The notes below the pieces were generated by a model, which saw nothing but the letters and a program-made list of their open reading frames with translations, was not told the DNA's origin and ran no database searches. Both the position numbers and the translations under genes were made by a program. A DNA stretch of 33,532 nt, from assembly GCA_028280805.1 (NCBI GenBank), contig JANQLB010000107.1, positions 1 to 33,532 of the forward strand. Reading direction: 5' to 3'. Position 1 is the stretch's first letter. The number at the start of each line of letters is the position of its first letter. This DNA comes from Tissierellales bacterium. GTDB taxonomy: Bacteria; Bacillota; Clostridia; Tissierellales; VENL01. Below, one piece after another: positions 17,729 to 25,740 of the stretch.

Positions 17729-18283
17729 CTACTTTACAGTACCTATCTTATTAAAAGGGTAAAGTCTTAATATTACTTTCCCTTGTATAGATTCCACATC
17801 AATTAATCCCACATCTTTACTTCTACTATCTACGCTGCCATTTCTATTATCACCCATTACAAAAACTTTACCGTTTGGTATCTTTTCTATAGTTATATTT
17901 CCCCAAGTACCATATTCTTTGATATAATCTTCTTTTTGCTCCTGATCGTTTACAAATACTTTATTATCCTTAATAATTAACTTATCTCCTTCAACAGCTA
18001 TGACTCGTTTAATAAGATTTTTATATTCACCTGCTCTAAATCTATAAAAAAGTCCCATTTCACTAAGTTCATATTCAGTCAGTTTTATTTCTGATTGAAA
18101 AGAAACTATATCTCCATTTCTAACATGGCTACCTTTTAGTGCTATTAGAAAATCATTTTCCATTAAAGTGGGAGTCATTGAAACACTATTTACATGCAAT
18201 GGCATGACAAAAAACATAATGATAAAACCTATAATTATACTCACAACTATTGTTTTAATCCACTCAATAATTTCTTTTTTCAT
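17729..18283 (-). CDS. lepB: Signal peptidase I
   Basis: A 184-residue membrane-anchored serine protease that removes signal peptides from secreted proteins. One N-terminal helix (about 9-28) is followed by box B with catalytic Ser35 (VNSVSMTPTL), box D with the catalytic Lys92 (LIKRVIAVEGD) and box E (GDNRNGSVDSR). The short form with a single helix is usual for Gram-positive SipS-like enzymes. GGAGGATGAA precedes the ATG. It lies 84 bp downstream of the YhaM-like gene on the same strand and may be co-transcribed with it. All catalytic residues are intact. Confidence 0.95.
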   Translation of the reverse strand: MKKEIIEWIKTIVVSIIIGFIIMFFVMPLHVNSVSMTPTLMENDFLIALKGSHVRNGDIVSFQSEIKLTEYELSEMGLFYRFRAGEYKNLIKRVIAVEGDKLIIKDNKVFVNDQEQKEDYIKEYGTWGNITIEKIPNGKVFVMGDNRNGSVDSRSKDVGLIDVESIQGKVILRLYPFNKIGTVK

Positions 18284-18367
18284 TTCATCCTCCTAATATA
18301 AGATATTATTATAATTGTTTATTGATGAAACTGTAGTATATAATAAATTACTCACACTAATTTACGC

Positions 18368-19327
18368 CTAATCTTCACTTGAAGCTGCCTTATACAGCTT
18401 TCTATTATTAAGAACCCATATTTTATCTGAAAAATTTTTAGGCTCAATTCCATCTAATGCCTTCTCCATATCATACATTCTTGCATCTATCATATCCAGA
18501 TAATGAAGAATCTCAGCTTCCGGTATCATAGGTGGCTTTGGGCTGCCAAATTCAGGTTCATTATGATGTGAAAGTATCATATGTTGGAGAAGCATAGAAA
18601 TTTCTTTGTCTATACCTATTTTTTCAGAAACCTTATCAACTATCTTTACTCCTTGAATAATATGTCCTAGTAGTTGTCCTTCATCTGTATATTCAGAAAC
18701 TATTCCCAGCTTATTTGCATCCATTTCATATATTTTTGCTATATCATGAAGAATTACACCTGCAAATAGTAAATCTCTGTTTAAGTTTTGATAAACTTCA
18801 CTTAATCTATCTGCTGTCATCAACATCCTCTTGATATGGTATAAAAGACCAGACCTTATAGAATGATGATTTGCTTTTGCAGCCGGATAATATAGTAATT
18901 TTTCTTTATTTTCATTTACTATGTAATTAGTTATCTTTTTAATATGACTATTTTTTATCTTTTCTATGTATTTAAGAACCTCACTAAACATAAACTTAGG
19001 ATTTTCTGGTGCTACAGGAACGAAATCTTCGATATGCACATTATCTTCTGGCTGTACTCGTCTTATCTTATCAATTTTGAGTTGATTTTTACCCTGCCAC
19101 TGTGTAACATTTCCTCTAATCTTTATCAATAAATTATCTTTGTATTTTTCATCATCACCTTGGGTAAATTCCCATAACTTTGCATTAATTTCTCCTGTTT
19201 TATCAACTAATATAAAATCTAAATATTTTTTATTATTAGACGTAATTTTACAATCCATAGATTTTATAAGATAAAATCCTTCAATATAATCTCCTGCAGT
19301 AAATTGATTAATCTTTTTATATATCAA
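18368..19327 (-). CDS. yhaM: YhaM-like 3'-5' exoribonuclease (OB + HD)
   Basis: This 319-residue protein combines an N-terminal OB-fold nucleic-acid-binding domain (about 10-92, with VDKTGEINAKLW and RGNVTQWQGKNQLKI) and an HD metal-dependent phosphohydrolase domain (about 150-290). Metal ligands visible are His164, His194-Asp195 (LHDIAKI), His222, His249 and His254. This architecture and length match YhaM of Bacillus, which degrades RNA and single-stranded DNA from the 3' end. The start is a TTG at 19325-19327, 7 nt after a strong GGAGG; no ATG offers a better N-terminus. Signal peptidase follows on the same strand. Confidence 0.9.
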   Translation of the reverse strand: MIYKKINQFTAGDYIEGFYLIKSMDCKITSNNKKYLDFILVDKTGEINAKLWEFTQGDDEKYKDNLLIKIRGNVTQWQGKNQLKIDKIRRVQPEDNVHIEDFVPVAPENPKFMFSEVLKYIEKIKNSHIKKITNYIVNENKEKLLYYPAAKANHHSIRSGLLYHIKRMLMTADRLSEVYQNLNRDLLFAGVILHDIAKIYEMDANKLGIVSEYTDEGQLLGHIIQGVKIVDKVSEKIGIDKEISMLLQHMILSHHNEPEFGSPKPPMIPEAEILHYLDMIDARMYDMEKALDGIEPKNFSDKIWVLNNRKLYKAASSED

Positions 19328-19425
19328 AATCCCACCTCCCTGATAATATCTCTGTTTTTAGTCAAATAATAACTTTTACTCCTTCTCTTACCTTTGATTA
19401 TAGCTTCAATTTACTTTAATTACAA

Positions 19426-19465
19426 GAAAAAATGCTTATAATGTTCTAGTAAACATCATAAGCAT
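19426..19465. terminator. Terminator after the second MATE gene
   Basis: ATGCTTATAATGTT (19432-19445) pairs with AACATCATAAGCAT (19452-19465) with one mismatch and a 6-nt loop. On the minus strand it is followed by six T residues. It stands 7 bp past the MATE stop codon and 100 bp before the YhaM start, so it ends the MATE transcript. Confidence 0.75.
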
Positions 19466-19471
19466 AAAAAA

Positions 19472-20905
19472 TTATACTTTTAAAGACTTCCATCTTCCGC
19501 TTTTAAATCTAAAGAAATATAGAATTCCTCTAATTGTTAAATCTAAGGTCATTGCAATCCATGCTCCTATTAATCCCCAATTAAATACAAATACAAATAT
19601 AGAACCAAGAATAATTCTTATTCCCCAAATTCCTATAACAGTAATTATTAGTACCCATTTAGTATCTCCTGCTCCTCTTAAGCCTCCAGCAAAGCCCATA
19701 GCTGCTGCTAAGAATGGCTGTGATACAGCAACAATCCTTAGACACCATCTTGCACTATCTAATATTTCTTTATCCTTAGTAAATATCATCAAGAAAACAT
19801 CAGGCCAAAAGAAAAAGACTATTCCAAAAGCCGACATTACAATGGCAGCCATCTTAACGGCTATAAATCCACTTTTGTAAGATAAATCAGGTCTTTCTGC
19901 ACCAAGATATTGTCCTACTAAGGTAGTGGCAGCTAAAGCAAATCCAAACCCCGGCATAAAGGATACAGACTCTGCAATAAGAGTTATTCTATGAGCTGCA
20001 AACATTACAGTCCCTAGGCTGGCGATTATTCTACCAAAAACTAATTGACCAAATCTCATACAAAATTGTTCTACTGCTGCCGGTATTCCAATATCAAATA
20101 TTCTCTTAATTATTTTTAAGTCAATCCTTAATTTCTCTTTTATATTAATCTTTATTACTCCTCTGTTGCTAATAACTATACCTAAAATAACTATACCTGC
20201 AAGGCTTCTGGAAATAGTTGTAGATATGGCTGCTCCCTGTACCCCCATCCCTGCTCCGGGAATATATAAGGATATATCTTTATCTAATAAAGGTATAGTG
20301 AATTGAACTACTCTGCTCTCAAATATCATAAAAAAGTTTCCTATTATGTTTAAAACAACAGCTAGTCCATTTATATACATAGGTGTTTTTGTGTCTCCAC
20401 TGCCTCTTAATACTCCGCTCAATATTACGGATATTATCATAAAGAATGCCCCATAGCAAACTGTTCTAAAATATCCTTCTGCAAGAGGAATTACATCCTG
20501 TTCTGCTCCCATTAAAACAACAATAGATCTAGCAAAGTAAACAGCTAAACTGACAAAAACTAAAGTCATTATTACACTCATAATTAACGATTGTTTTGCT
20601 ATATTATTTGCATCATCTTGTTGTTTAGCTCCTATTGCCCTAGCAACCAAAGCTGTAGTACCAACACTTATTGCGGCAAAAACTGACATGGCAGTCATCA
20701 TTGGCATATCGCTCAATCCTATTGCTGTAATAGCACTGGCTCCTAACGTTCCTACCATTGCCATATCTGCATATCCCTGTAGAGTGTGCATAAGCATCTC
20801 ACCAATAGCCGGCATAGCCAGTTTAAAAGTAGATTTAGTTAAATCCTTTTCTGGTAAATCTATAACATTATATTTACCTTTAGATACTACTGCTTTTTCA
20901 TCCAT
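19472..20905 (-). CDS. MATE-family multidrug exporter (second copy)
   Basis: A 477-residue pump with about twelve membrane helices in two MatE repeats. SGVLRGSGDTKTPMY and AGGLRGAGDTKW are the paired family signatures, and a loop of about 25 residues (LLDKDISLYIPGAGMG) follows the fifth helix. The reading frame is open to an ATG at 20989, but GGGGGA stands five nt before the ATG at 20903-20905, giving MDEKAVV. A conserved-looking cytosolic tail of about 25 residues then leads into the first helix. It is transcribed alone, from the promoter near 21000 to the terminator at 19426-19465. The substrate is unknown. Confidence 0.93.
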   Translation of the reverse strand: MDEKAVVSKGKYNVIDLPEKDLTKSTFKLAMPAIGEMLMHTLQGYADMAMVGTLGASAITAIGLSDMPMMTAMSVFAAISVGTTALVARAIGAKQQDDANNIAKQSLIMSVIMTLVFVSLAVYFARSIVVLMGAEQDVIPLAEGYFRTVCYGAFFMIISVILSGVLRGSGDTKTPMYINGLAVVLNIIGNFFMIFESRVVQFTIPLLDKDISLYIPGAGMGVQGAAISTTISRSLAGIVILGIVISNRGVIKINIKEKLRIDLKIIKRIFDIGIPAAVEQFCMRFGQLVFGRIIASLGTVMFAAHRITLIAESVSFMPGFGFALAATTLVGQYLGAERPDLSYKSGFIAVKMAAIVMSAFGIVFFFWPDVFLMIFTKDKEILDSARWCLRIVAVSQPFLAAAMGFAGGLRGAGDTKWVLIITVIGIWGIRIILGSIFVFVFNWGLIGAWIAMTLDLTIRGILYFFRFKSGRWKSLKV

Positions 20906-20987
20906 AGAAGTCCCCCTTATAATGCTTAAACAAAATAAAATGTATTTAATTGAAATATATTTAGAGTTGCTAAATTTTATAATTAAC

Positions 20988-21017
20988 ATTTTATCACTGC
21001 ACTGTATTAATGGTCAA
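20988..21017 (-). promoter_or_regulatory. Putative promoter of the second MATE gene
   Basis: Minus-strand TTGACC (complement of 21012-21017) and TAAAAT (complement of 20988-20993) are 18 bp apart, leaving a leader of about 75 nt before the ATG. Confidence 0.45.
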
Positions 21018-21112
21018 TCTAAAAAGTAAGTATTTTTTTTAACATTTTAGAAATGAAAATATTGTTACTGTAATTTATCTAATAAAGAATTAATAATAGC
21101 ATTACTATACTG

Positions 21113-21140
21113 TTGCCAAAATATGATAAAATGATATACA
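21113..21140 (+). promoter_or_regulatory. Putative promoter of the 483-residue membrane protein gene
   Basis: TTGCCA (21113-21118) and TATACA (21135-21140) are separated by 16 bp, 34 bp before the start codon. It is the best match in this gap. Confidence 0.4.
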
Positions 21141-21173
21141 ATAAAGATATACTTAATTAAGGAGTGATACTCT

Positions 21174-22625
21174 ATGAAAGTACTTAAAGGATTTTTTCTA
21201 TCAGTAATAATTTTTATATTAGCTCTTGTATTAGTTTTTCTTCAAGTACATATGACATTTAATAAAACTTTCTTTTCTACAAATTATTTTAATGATTCAT
21301 TTGATGAAAATAATATGTCAACATCACTTAAGGACATGTTTTTTTATAAAATAAACAATATATCATTAACGACTGATGATTTTAGGAATCAAACTACGCA
21401 AGATTCTTATAAAACTTCTATACCCTCTTTAAATGTTGGTGAAAAAATACTTAAGTCTGCTGAGAATGAATGGTTTGAAATACAATTTTCTAATGTAGCT
21501 AAAGGAACTTATTCATATGTAATGTCTGCCTCTAATGAATTGCCTACTATAGAAATTGAGTCTCTTAAAGATAATGTTTATAATGATTTAAAAGAAGAAC
21601 TATTAACTCACGAGAAAATACAAAGTCATTTAGAAGTCATTCACAATTTATTTACTGTTTTAGATGATAAACATCAATCTGAAATAATAGATGGTAATAT
21701 TAATAGTGAGCTTATAGATAAAATTATGAACATTAATTTAGTTAGTGAAAATAATTTAGATAGACAGACAATAAGACTAATCGTTGACGTCTATAAGTCA
21801 TATAAACATGAAGAAATCGAAAACATTGACAGGGAAATCGTTAATAAAATACTTAAAACTAACTTTAATTTTGATGAAATAGATAATGAACTGGATTTAA
21901 ATAAAGCTTTAACCAGAATACTTCCTAATGATAATAACCCATTTATGAGTTTAAGGACTTTTATATCATCTTACAGACATATATTTACACGTATGCTTGT
22001 ATTTTTAATATTAATGCTTGTAATAATAATATTTTTAACTAATTTTAATATTTTCAGTTCTTTAAACTGGTTAGCAAGTAGTTGTATTATTGGAGGATTA
22101 ACAACTATAGTATTTGGTGTTCTTGGGTTTTTCCCATTGATAACGAAGACTTTATACTACAACCTTTTATCAGTAATTGATATTGAAGATAACATTGAAA
22201 GCGTATCTAATCTTGAACAATGGATTGAAGGTTTTATAGATAAATTTTTTACTAACTTGATAATTCAAGGTTCGTTCTTAGTAATATTATCTATTATTAT
22301 TTTTATAACAGTATCAATTGTATCAGCATATAATATTAAAACAAAGAGTGTAACTGAAAATGATTTGGATGAAAACGAGGTAGATGAAGCCAATTCTAAA
22401 GTTATATCTAAATCAAAACCTAAAATGTTAATAATAGGTATGACAGTACTTAGAACAGCTATTGTAATTATCCTATTAACCTTAATTCCCTTTATAATTA
22501 GATGGGGAGTTAATGATTTTATAGTAAGTATAAACGATTTTAGTTCTAATATAGAAGATAATAGTGTAGTCTTTAAAAATTTTGATTTAACTAAATTAAT
22601 ACCAGATATGATTATTGAAAAATAA
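21174..22625 (+). CDS. Five-helix membrane protein of unknown function
   Basis: I do not recognise this 483-residue protein. Helix 1 (about 5-27) is followed by a hydrophilic, helix-rich outer domain of about 240 residues (28-270) rich in Asn, Asp, Glu and Lys. Helices 2 and 3 lie at about 271-291 and 301-324, a short loop at 325-360, helix 4 at about 363-386, an acidic stretch (394-405, ENDLDENEVDEA), helix 5 at about 418-444 and a 40-residue tail. No catalytic motif or cysteine cluster is seen. AAGGAGTGAT precedes the ATG. Codon use matches the neighbours. It is followed after 82 bp by glutaredoxin on the same strand, which has a TATAAT of its own just upstream. Confidence 0.75.
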   Translation: MKVLKGFFLSVIIFILALVLVFLQVHMTFNKTFFSTNYFNDSFDENNMSTSLKDMFFYKINNISLTTDDFRNQTTQDSYKTSIPSLNVGEKILKSAENEWFEIQFSNVAKGTYSYVMSASNELPTIEIESLKDNVYNDLKEELLTHEKIQSHLEVIHNLFTVLDDKHQSEIIDGNINSELIDKIMNINLVSENNLDRQTIRLIVDVYKSYKHEEIENIDREIVNKILKTNFNFDEIDNELDLNKALTRILPNDNNPFMSLRTFISSYRHIFTRMLVFLILMLVIIIFLTNFNIFSSLNWLASSCIIGGLTTIVFGVLGFFPLITKTLYYNLLSVIDIEDNIESVSNLEQWIEGFIDKFFTNLIIQGSFLVILSIIIFITVSIVSAYNIKTKSVTENDLDENEVDEANSKVISKSKPKMLIIGMTVLRTAIVIILLTLIPFIIRWGVNDFIVSINDFSSNIEDNSVVFKNFDLTKLIPDMIIEK

Positions 22626-22707
22626 TATTATTGTTCTCAAAATTAATCTTTAACTATTTTTATATAGGGTATAATTAAAGCAAATATATTAAGGAGGTAT
22701 ATGTAAT

Positions 22708-22962
22708 ATGAGTAAAAAAGTTATAATTTACACCTTTAAAACATGTCCTTTCTGTATCAGGGCTAAAAGGCTTCTTAATAACAAAAGAATTGATTATGAA
22801 GAAATAGATATTTCAAATCAAAAGGAAAAACTTAAAGAATTAGAAACTAAAACAGGCTGTTCAACTGTTCCTCAAATTTTTGTCGATGATAAATTTATTG
22901 GTGGATGCGATGACATCGTTGAACTGCATAAGAAAGGTGAATTTGACGGAGTTTTTAAGTAA
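22708..22962 (+). CDS. grxC: Glutaredoxin 3
   Basis: An 84-residue glutaredoxin with the dithiol active site Cys13-Pro-Phe-Cys16, the cis-proline segment TVPQIFVDD and the glutathione-binding GGCDD motif (about 70-74). It is a full-length, single-domain GrxC type that reduces disulfides in the cytosol. AAGGAGG precedes the ATG, and TATAAT at 22670-22675 with a weak -35 suggests its own promoter. A long hairpin follows at 22995-23053. It could serve as reductant for NrdJ encoded 3-5 kb away, but that is only an inference. Confidence 0.93.
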   Translation: MSKKVIIYTFKTCPFCIRAKRLLNNKRIDYEEIDISNQKEKLKELETKTGCSTVPQIFVDDKFIGGCDDIVELHKKGEFDGVFK

Positions 22963-22994
22963 AATTTTTTTATTTTAATCTTTTGTCGCTTGTA

Positions 22995-23053
22995 ATTAAA
23001 AGGTTGATTGGTATAAACTTTTTTATAAGGATTAATACAATCAACCTTTTAAT
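22995..23053. terminator. 16-bp perfect inverted repeat after grxC
   Basis: ATTAAAAGGTTGATTG (22995-23010) and CAATCAACCTTTTAAT (23038-23053) are exact inverted copies around 27 nt that hold a smaller TATAAA/TTTATA pairing. It lies between the convergent grxC and DUF2785 genes and is likely a two-way terminator. The stem is long for that role. Confidence 0.6.
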
Positions 23054-23150
23054 ATTTACTAATGTTTTGTATTTATCTTTCTTGAAAATTTAAATTTCCC
23101 AAGAAATATTTTAATTTACCATTACTATTTGTCAGCTTAAATTTCTTTTT

Positions 23151-23978
23151 TTAACAGAAAGAACAGACTTCTTTAATAACTTCTTTTGTTACATTAACTA
23201 CATTTTCATATTCAGATATATCAAGTAATCTAAAATATAAACTTTGCAAGAAATTTTTAACATTAATCTCAATGGTCATATCTTCTGGATGCTTCCCTAT
23301 TTTATCTAATGATTTAAAGTTCTTTATCCAATCTATAATTTCATTTTCCCTTAATATCTTTCTATCTAGTACAGCAACTACTGCTGAGACCATTCTTTCA
23401 TCTTCATTATGAATATAGCAGTAATTATTTATATTGACCTTGTTATAAATAGCTTTGAGAATTTTGACAAGTTCTTCATAACCAAAATTATCGCATTCTG
23501 CTAAACTCTTGAGAGTATCAGCTCCGTGAGCTGCTCCATGAGCCCAACCTTTTTCGTCTATATAGCCACGAAGGTCTCTTTCTTCATTAAAATATGAGAT
23601 AGCTTTTTCAAAAACTGTATCTAATTCCTCCTTAGTTAAATACTTATCTTCTAAATGCATAGAAAGACATATATCAGCTACCAGCACAGAGAAAGTTCTA
23701 GTAAAAACAGAATCGTCAACTTGACCTATTCCATAGAACAGATGTCTTTCATCAATGCTTATCTTCAAAATGTGACGAATCTCTTCAATTGTCAAAACTC
23801 TATCCATTACCCAATTATATATTGTTGACAGAATTAAATTATCTCTCAATTCTCCATCTGTGTCACCAATATAGCTCATCATTGTAAGAGTCAAATCAAA
23901 CGGTTTAACATACTCTGGAGTTTTATAATCGTCATTTCTAATTTTTAATAAAAGCTCCTTTAAATCTTTTCTGTCCAT
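23151..23978 (-). CDS. DUF2785 protein
   Basis: A 275-residue soluble protein of family DUF2785. The family marks are GDTDGELRDNLI near residue 40 and GWAHGAAHGADTL near residue 145, with a helix-rich repeat-like build throughout. The function of the family is unknown. The frame is open to an ATG at 24014, but GGAG eight nt before the ATG at 23976-23978 favours MDRKDLKEL. It is transcribed alone, from a promoter that overlaps the hairpin at 24066-24117. The last residues (CSFC) give a CxxC-like tail that may or may not matter. Confidence 0.82.
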   Translation of the reverse strand: MDRKDLKELLLKIRNDDYKTPEYVKPFDLTLTMMSYIGDTDGELRDNLILSTIYNWVMDRVLTIEEIRHILKISIDERHLFYGIGQVDDSVFTRTFSVLVADICLSMHLEDKYLTKEELDTVFEKAISYFNEERDLRGYIDEKGWAHGAAHGADTLKSLAECDNFGYEELVKILKAIYNKVNINNYCYIHNEDERMVSAVVAVLDRKILRENEIIDWIKNFKSLDKIGKHPEDMTIEINVKNFLQSLYFRLLDISEYENVVNVTKEVIKEVCSFC

Positions 23979-24014
23979 AATATCAGCTCCATTTATATAT
24001 TGTTTATGTAACAA

Positions 24015-24028
24015 TTTTACTAGTAAAA
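24015..24028. promoter_or_regulatory. 14-bp palindrome in the DUF2785 leader
   Basis: TTTTACTAGTAAAA is a perfect palindrome lying between the predicted transcript start (near 24044) and the ribosome binding site of the DUF2785 gene. It is a possible repressor site. Confidence 0.35.
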
Positions 24029-24050
24029 CTATCTGTCTTTCTATTCAAGT

Positions 24051-24080
24051 ATTATACTTAGGCTAATTATAAATTATCAA
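24051..24080 (-). promoter_or_regulatory. Putative promoter of the DUF2785 gene
   Basis: TTGATA (complement of 24075-24080) and TATAAT (complement of 24051-24056) are 18 bp apart. The -35 lies inside one arm of the hairpin 24066-24117. Confidence 0.5.
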
Positions 24081-24117
24081 AGCTGACATCTATATTATAT
24101 ATTTGATAATTTATAAT
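24066..24117. terminator. 16-bp perfect inverted repeat after the PH-domain gene
   Basis: ATTATAAATTATCAAA (24066-24081) and TTTGATAATTTATAAT (24102-24117) are exact inverted copies with a 20-nt loop. It begins 8 bp past the PH-gene stop codon and is probably its terminator, though AT-rich and without a clear U tract. Confidence 0.5.
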
Positions 24118-24124
24118 ACAAATC

Positions 24125-24493
24125 TTATAGAATGTATTGTCCGATTAGTTTGTCTAATTTACGAATATCAATACCTTTTTTAAGATTAAGCTTAAATCTC
24201 CCTGCTCTAGTCCATAATTCCATCTCTGAATTAAAATCTAATATACCTTTAGAATTTTCACTAGAATACATTACTATAGATTTAAAGGGTATAGTATAAA
24301 CTTCAACTTTCTTACCGGTTATACCCTGCTTGTCTGCAATAATAATTCGTTTATTAGTTATTACAGCTACATCACGTATGGTTTTATATGCTGCCTGTGG
24401 TTGTTCTCCTTCAATTAATATTTCTTGTACTTCATTAGGAATATTAGTTTCTTGGATAAATGTCCAAGAAAAATTTTCACCAATATTTGACAT
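24125..24493 (-). CDS. Bacterial PH-domain protein (bPH_1)
   Basis: This 122-residue protein is a single bacterial pleckstrin-homology-like domain (about 15-120). Visible strand patterns are GEQPQAAYKTIRDVAVITNKRIIIADKQG, YTIPFKSIVMYSSE and ELWTRAGRFKLNL, the arrangement of YvbH-like proteins. There is no membrane segment. The role is unknown; the fold is often an interaction domain. AGGAGG stands before the ATG, and a candidate promoter lies at 24512-24541. It is an isolated gene. Confidence 0.85.
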   Translation of the reverse strand: MSNIGENFSWTFIQETNIPNEVQEILIEGEQPQAAYKTIRDVAVITNKRIIIADKQGITGKKVEVYTIPFKSIVMYSSENSKGILDFNSEMELWTRAGRFKLNLKKGIDIRKLDKLIGQYIL

Positions 24494-24511
24494 CTTAATT
24501 CCCTCCTACTA

Positions 24512-24541
24512 ATTATATTTTCAAAAAATTATTTGTATCAA
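24512..24541 (-). promoter_or_regulatory. Putative promoter of the PH-domain gene
   Basis: TTGATA (complement of 24536-24541) and TATAAT (complement of 24512-24517) with an 18-bp spacer, about 20 bp upstream of the start codon. Confidence 0.45.
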
Positions 24542-24660
24542 AATACATCTACTAACTATTTATTTTTCTACATAAAAGCAGTTAAATCCTTTATTAATTA
24601 AGAATGTTTTTGATTTGGCCTTATATCTAGAATATCAATTAAAACGTTTCTTGAAAAATT

Positions 24661-24690
24661 AAAGACAGGCTAAAATCTAACCTGTCCTTT
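24661..24690. terminator. Terminator after the PrsA-like gene
   Basis: GACAGG (24664-24669) pairs with CCTGTC (24681-24686), extended by TA/TA across a mismatch. T-rich sequence follows on both strands, so it may act both ways. It lies 27 bp past the stop codon of the foldase gene. Confidence 0.65.
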
Positions 24691-24712
24691 TTGAATTTAT
24701 TTTTTATTAAAA

Positions 24713-25627
24713 CTAATCTTCTAAAAGTAAATTTTCAATATCATATTCAGTAAGTTTTTCTTGTATCCAGGCACCATATTCAACCTGTACCTTTTGGTCT
24801 AAAATTAAATTTTTTACTTCTTCTTTACTTTCTTCATAGTCTGCTTCTTTTGCTTCAATTTTATCTTCTACTTTAATGATATGATATCCATGTGTTGTCT
24901 CAACCGGGTCGCTAATCGCATCAATTTCTAAAGCAAAAGATGCTTCTTCAAATTCTGCAACCATCCTACCTCTGCCAAAATATCCTAGGTATCCGCCTTG
25001 GTCTTTGTTACTATCATCTATTGAATATTCTTTAGCAAGCTGTTCAAAATCTTCACCTTGTTCTAATTTACTCTTTACTTCTTGTGCTTCTTCCTCAGTT
25101 TCAACCAATATATGTCTTGCTTCTACTTCTTCTCTAGTTTCAAACAACACTGTATTTTCTTCAAAGAAAGCCTGCATTTCTTCTTCAGTTATAGAAACCT
25201 GCGGTTCAATTAATTTTCTTACCTTAACATTCATTTTCATATCTTCTCTAATTTCTTCAATAGTATAACCATATTCAGCCAACTCTATTATTAATGCTTG
25301 TTCACTGCCATAACTTTCAACTAATTTATCAATTTCCTTATCAATGTCTTCTTCAGTAGCTTCAATATTTGCTTTCTCTGCTTCTAAATCTATTATTTTA
25401 TTAGTAATTAAAAAATCTAATGCTTTCTCTCCATTTTGCTTAACCATAAAGTCATATAAATCAGCTTTAGTTATACTTTCCCCATTTACTTTTGCAACTA
25501 CATCATCACTAAAATTTCTGCTTTCTTCGTTATCACCATCTTCGTCATTTACACATCCTATTGCAGTAAATGTTAAAGTAAGTAGTATTGTAATCACAAT
25601 TAAATATCTTAGTTTTTTGTTTATCAA
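24713..25627 (-). CDS. prsA: PrsA-like foldase lipoprotein (parvulin domain)
   Basis: A 304-residue exported peptidyl-prolyl isomerase that helps secreted proteins fold outside the membrane. The signal peptide ends in AIGC with Cys25 as the lipid-modified residue; the -3 Ala is slightly unusual. A SurA-type N-terminal domain (about 40-150) has VAKVNGESITKADLYDFM. The parvulin domain (about 165-262) has EARHILVETEEEA, GGYLGYFGRGRMV and ETTHGYHIIKVED. The C-terminal helix completes the chaperone fold. The start is a TTG at 25625-25627, 8 nt after AAAGGAG. Signal peptidase I encoded at 17729 does not process it; a lipoprotein signal peptidase would be needed. Confidence 0.9.
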   Translation of the reverse strand: MINKKLRYLIVITILLTLTFTAIGCVNDEDGDNEESRNFSDDVVAKVNGESITKADLYDFMVKQNGEKALDFLITNKIIDLEAEKANIEATEEDIDKEIDKLVESYGSEQALIIELAEYGYTIEEIREDMKMNVKVRKLIEPQVSITEEEMQAFFEENTVLFETREEVEARHILVETEEEAQEVKSKLEQGEDFEQLAKEYSIDDSNKDQGGYLGYFGRGRMVAEFEEASFALEIDAISDPVETTHGYHIIKVEDKIEAKEADYEESKEEVKNLILDQKVQVEYGAWIQEKLTEYDIENLLLED

Positions 25628-25740
25628 GTTTTCATCTCCTTTATTATTTTTTGTTTCACTATCTATTATAATACATAGTTGTGATAAATCAGCAAAAAAT
25701 TTTAAATTTTTATTGGAATTTTATGAAAAAATTTTCTCTA

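Noticed and set aside
3990..20905. The two MATE genes as a recent duplication
   Set aside because: They share only family signatures and differ in N-terminus, loop lengths and neighbours, so they are old paralogues.
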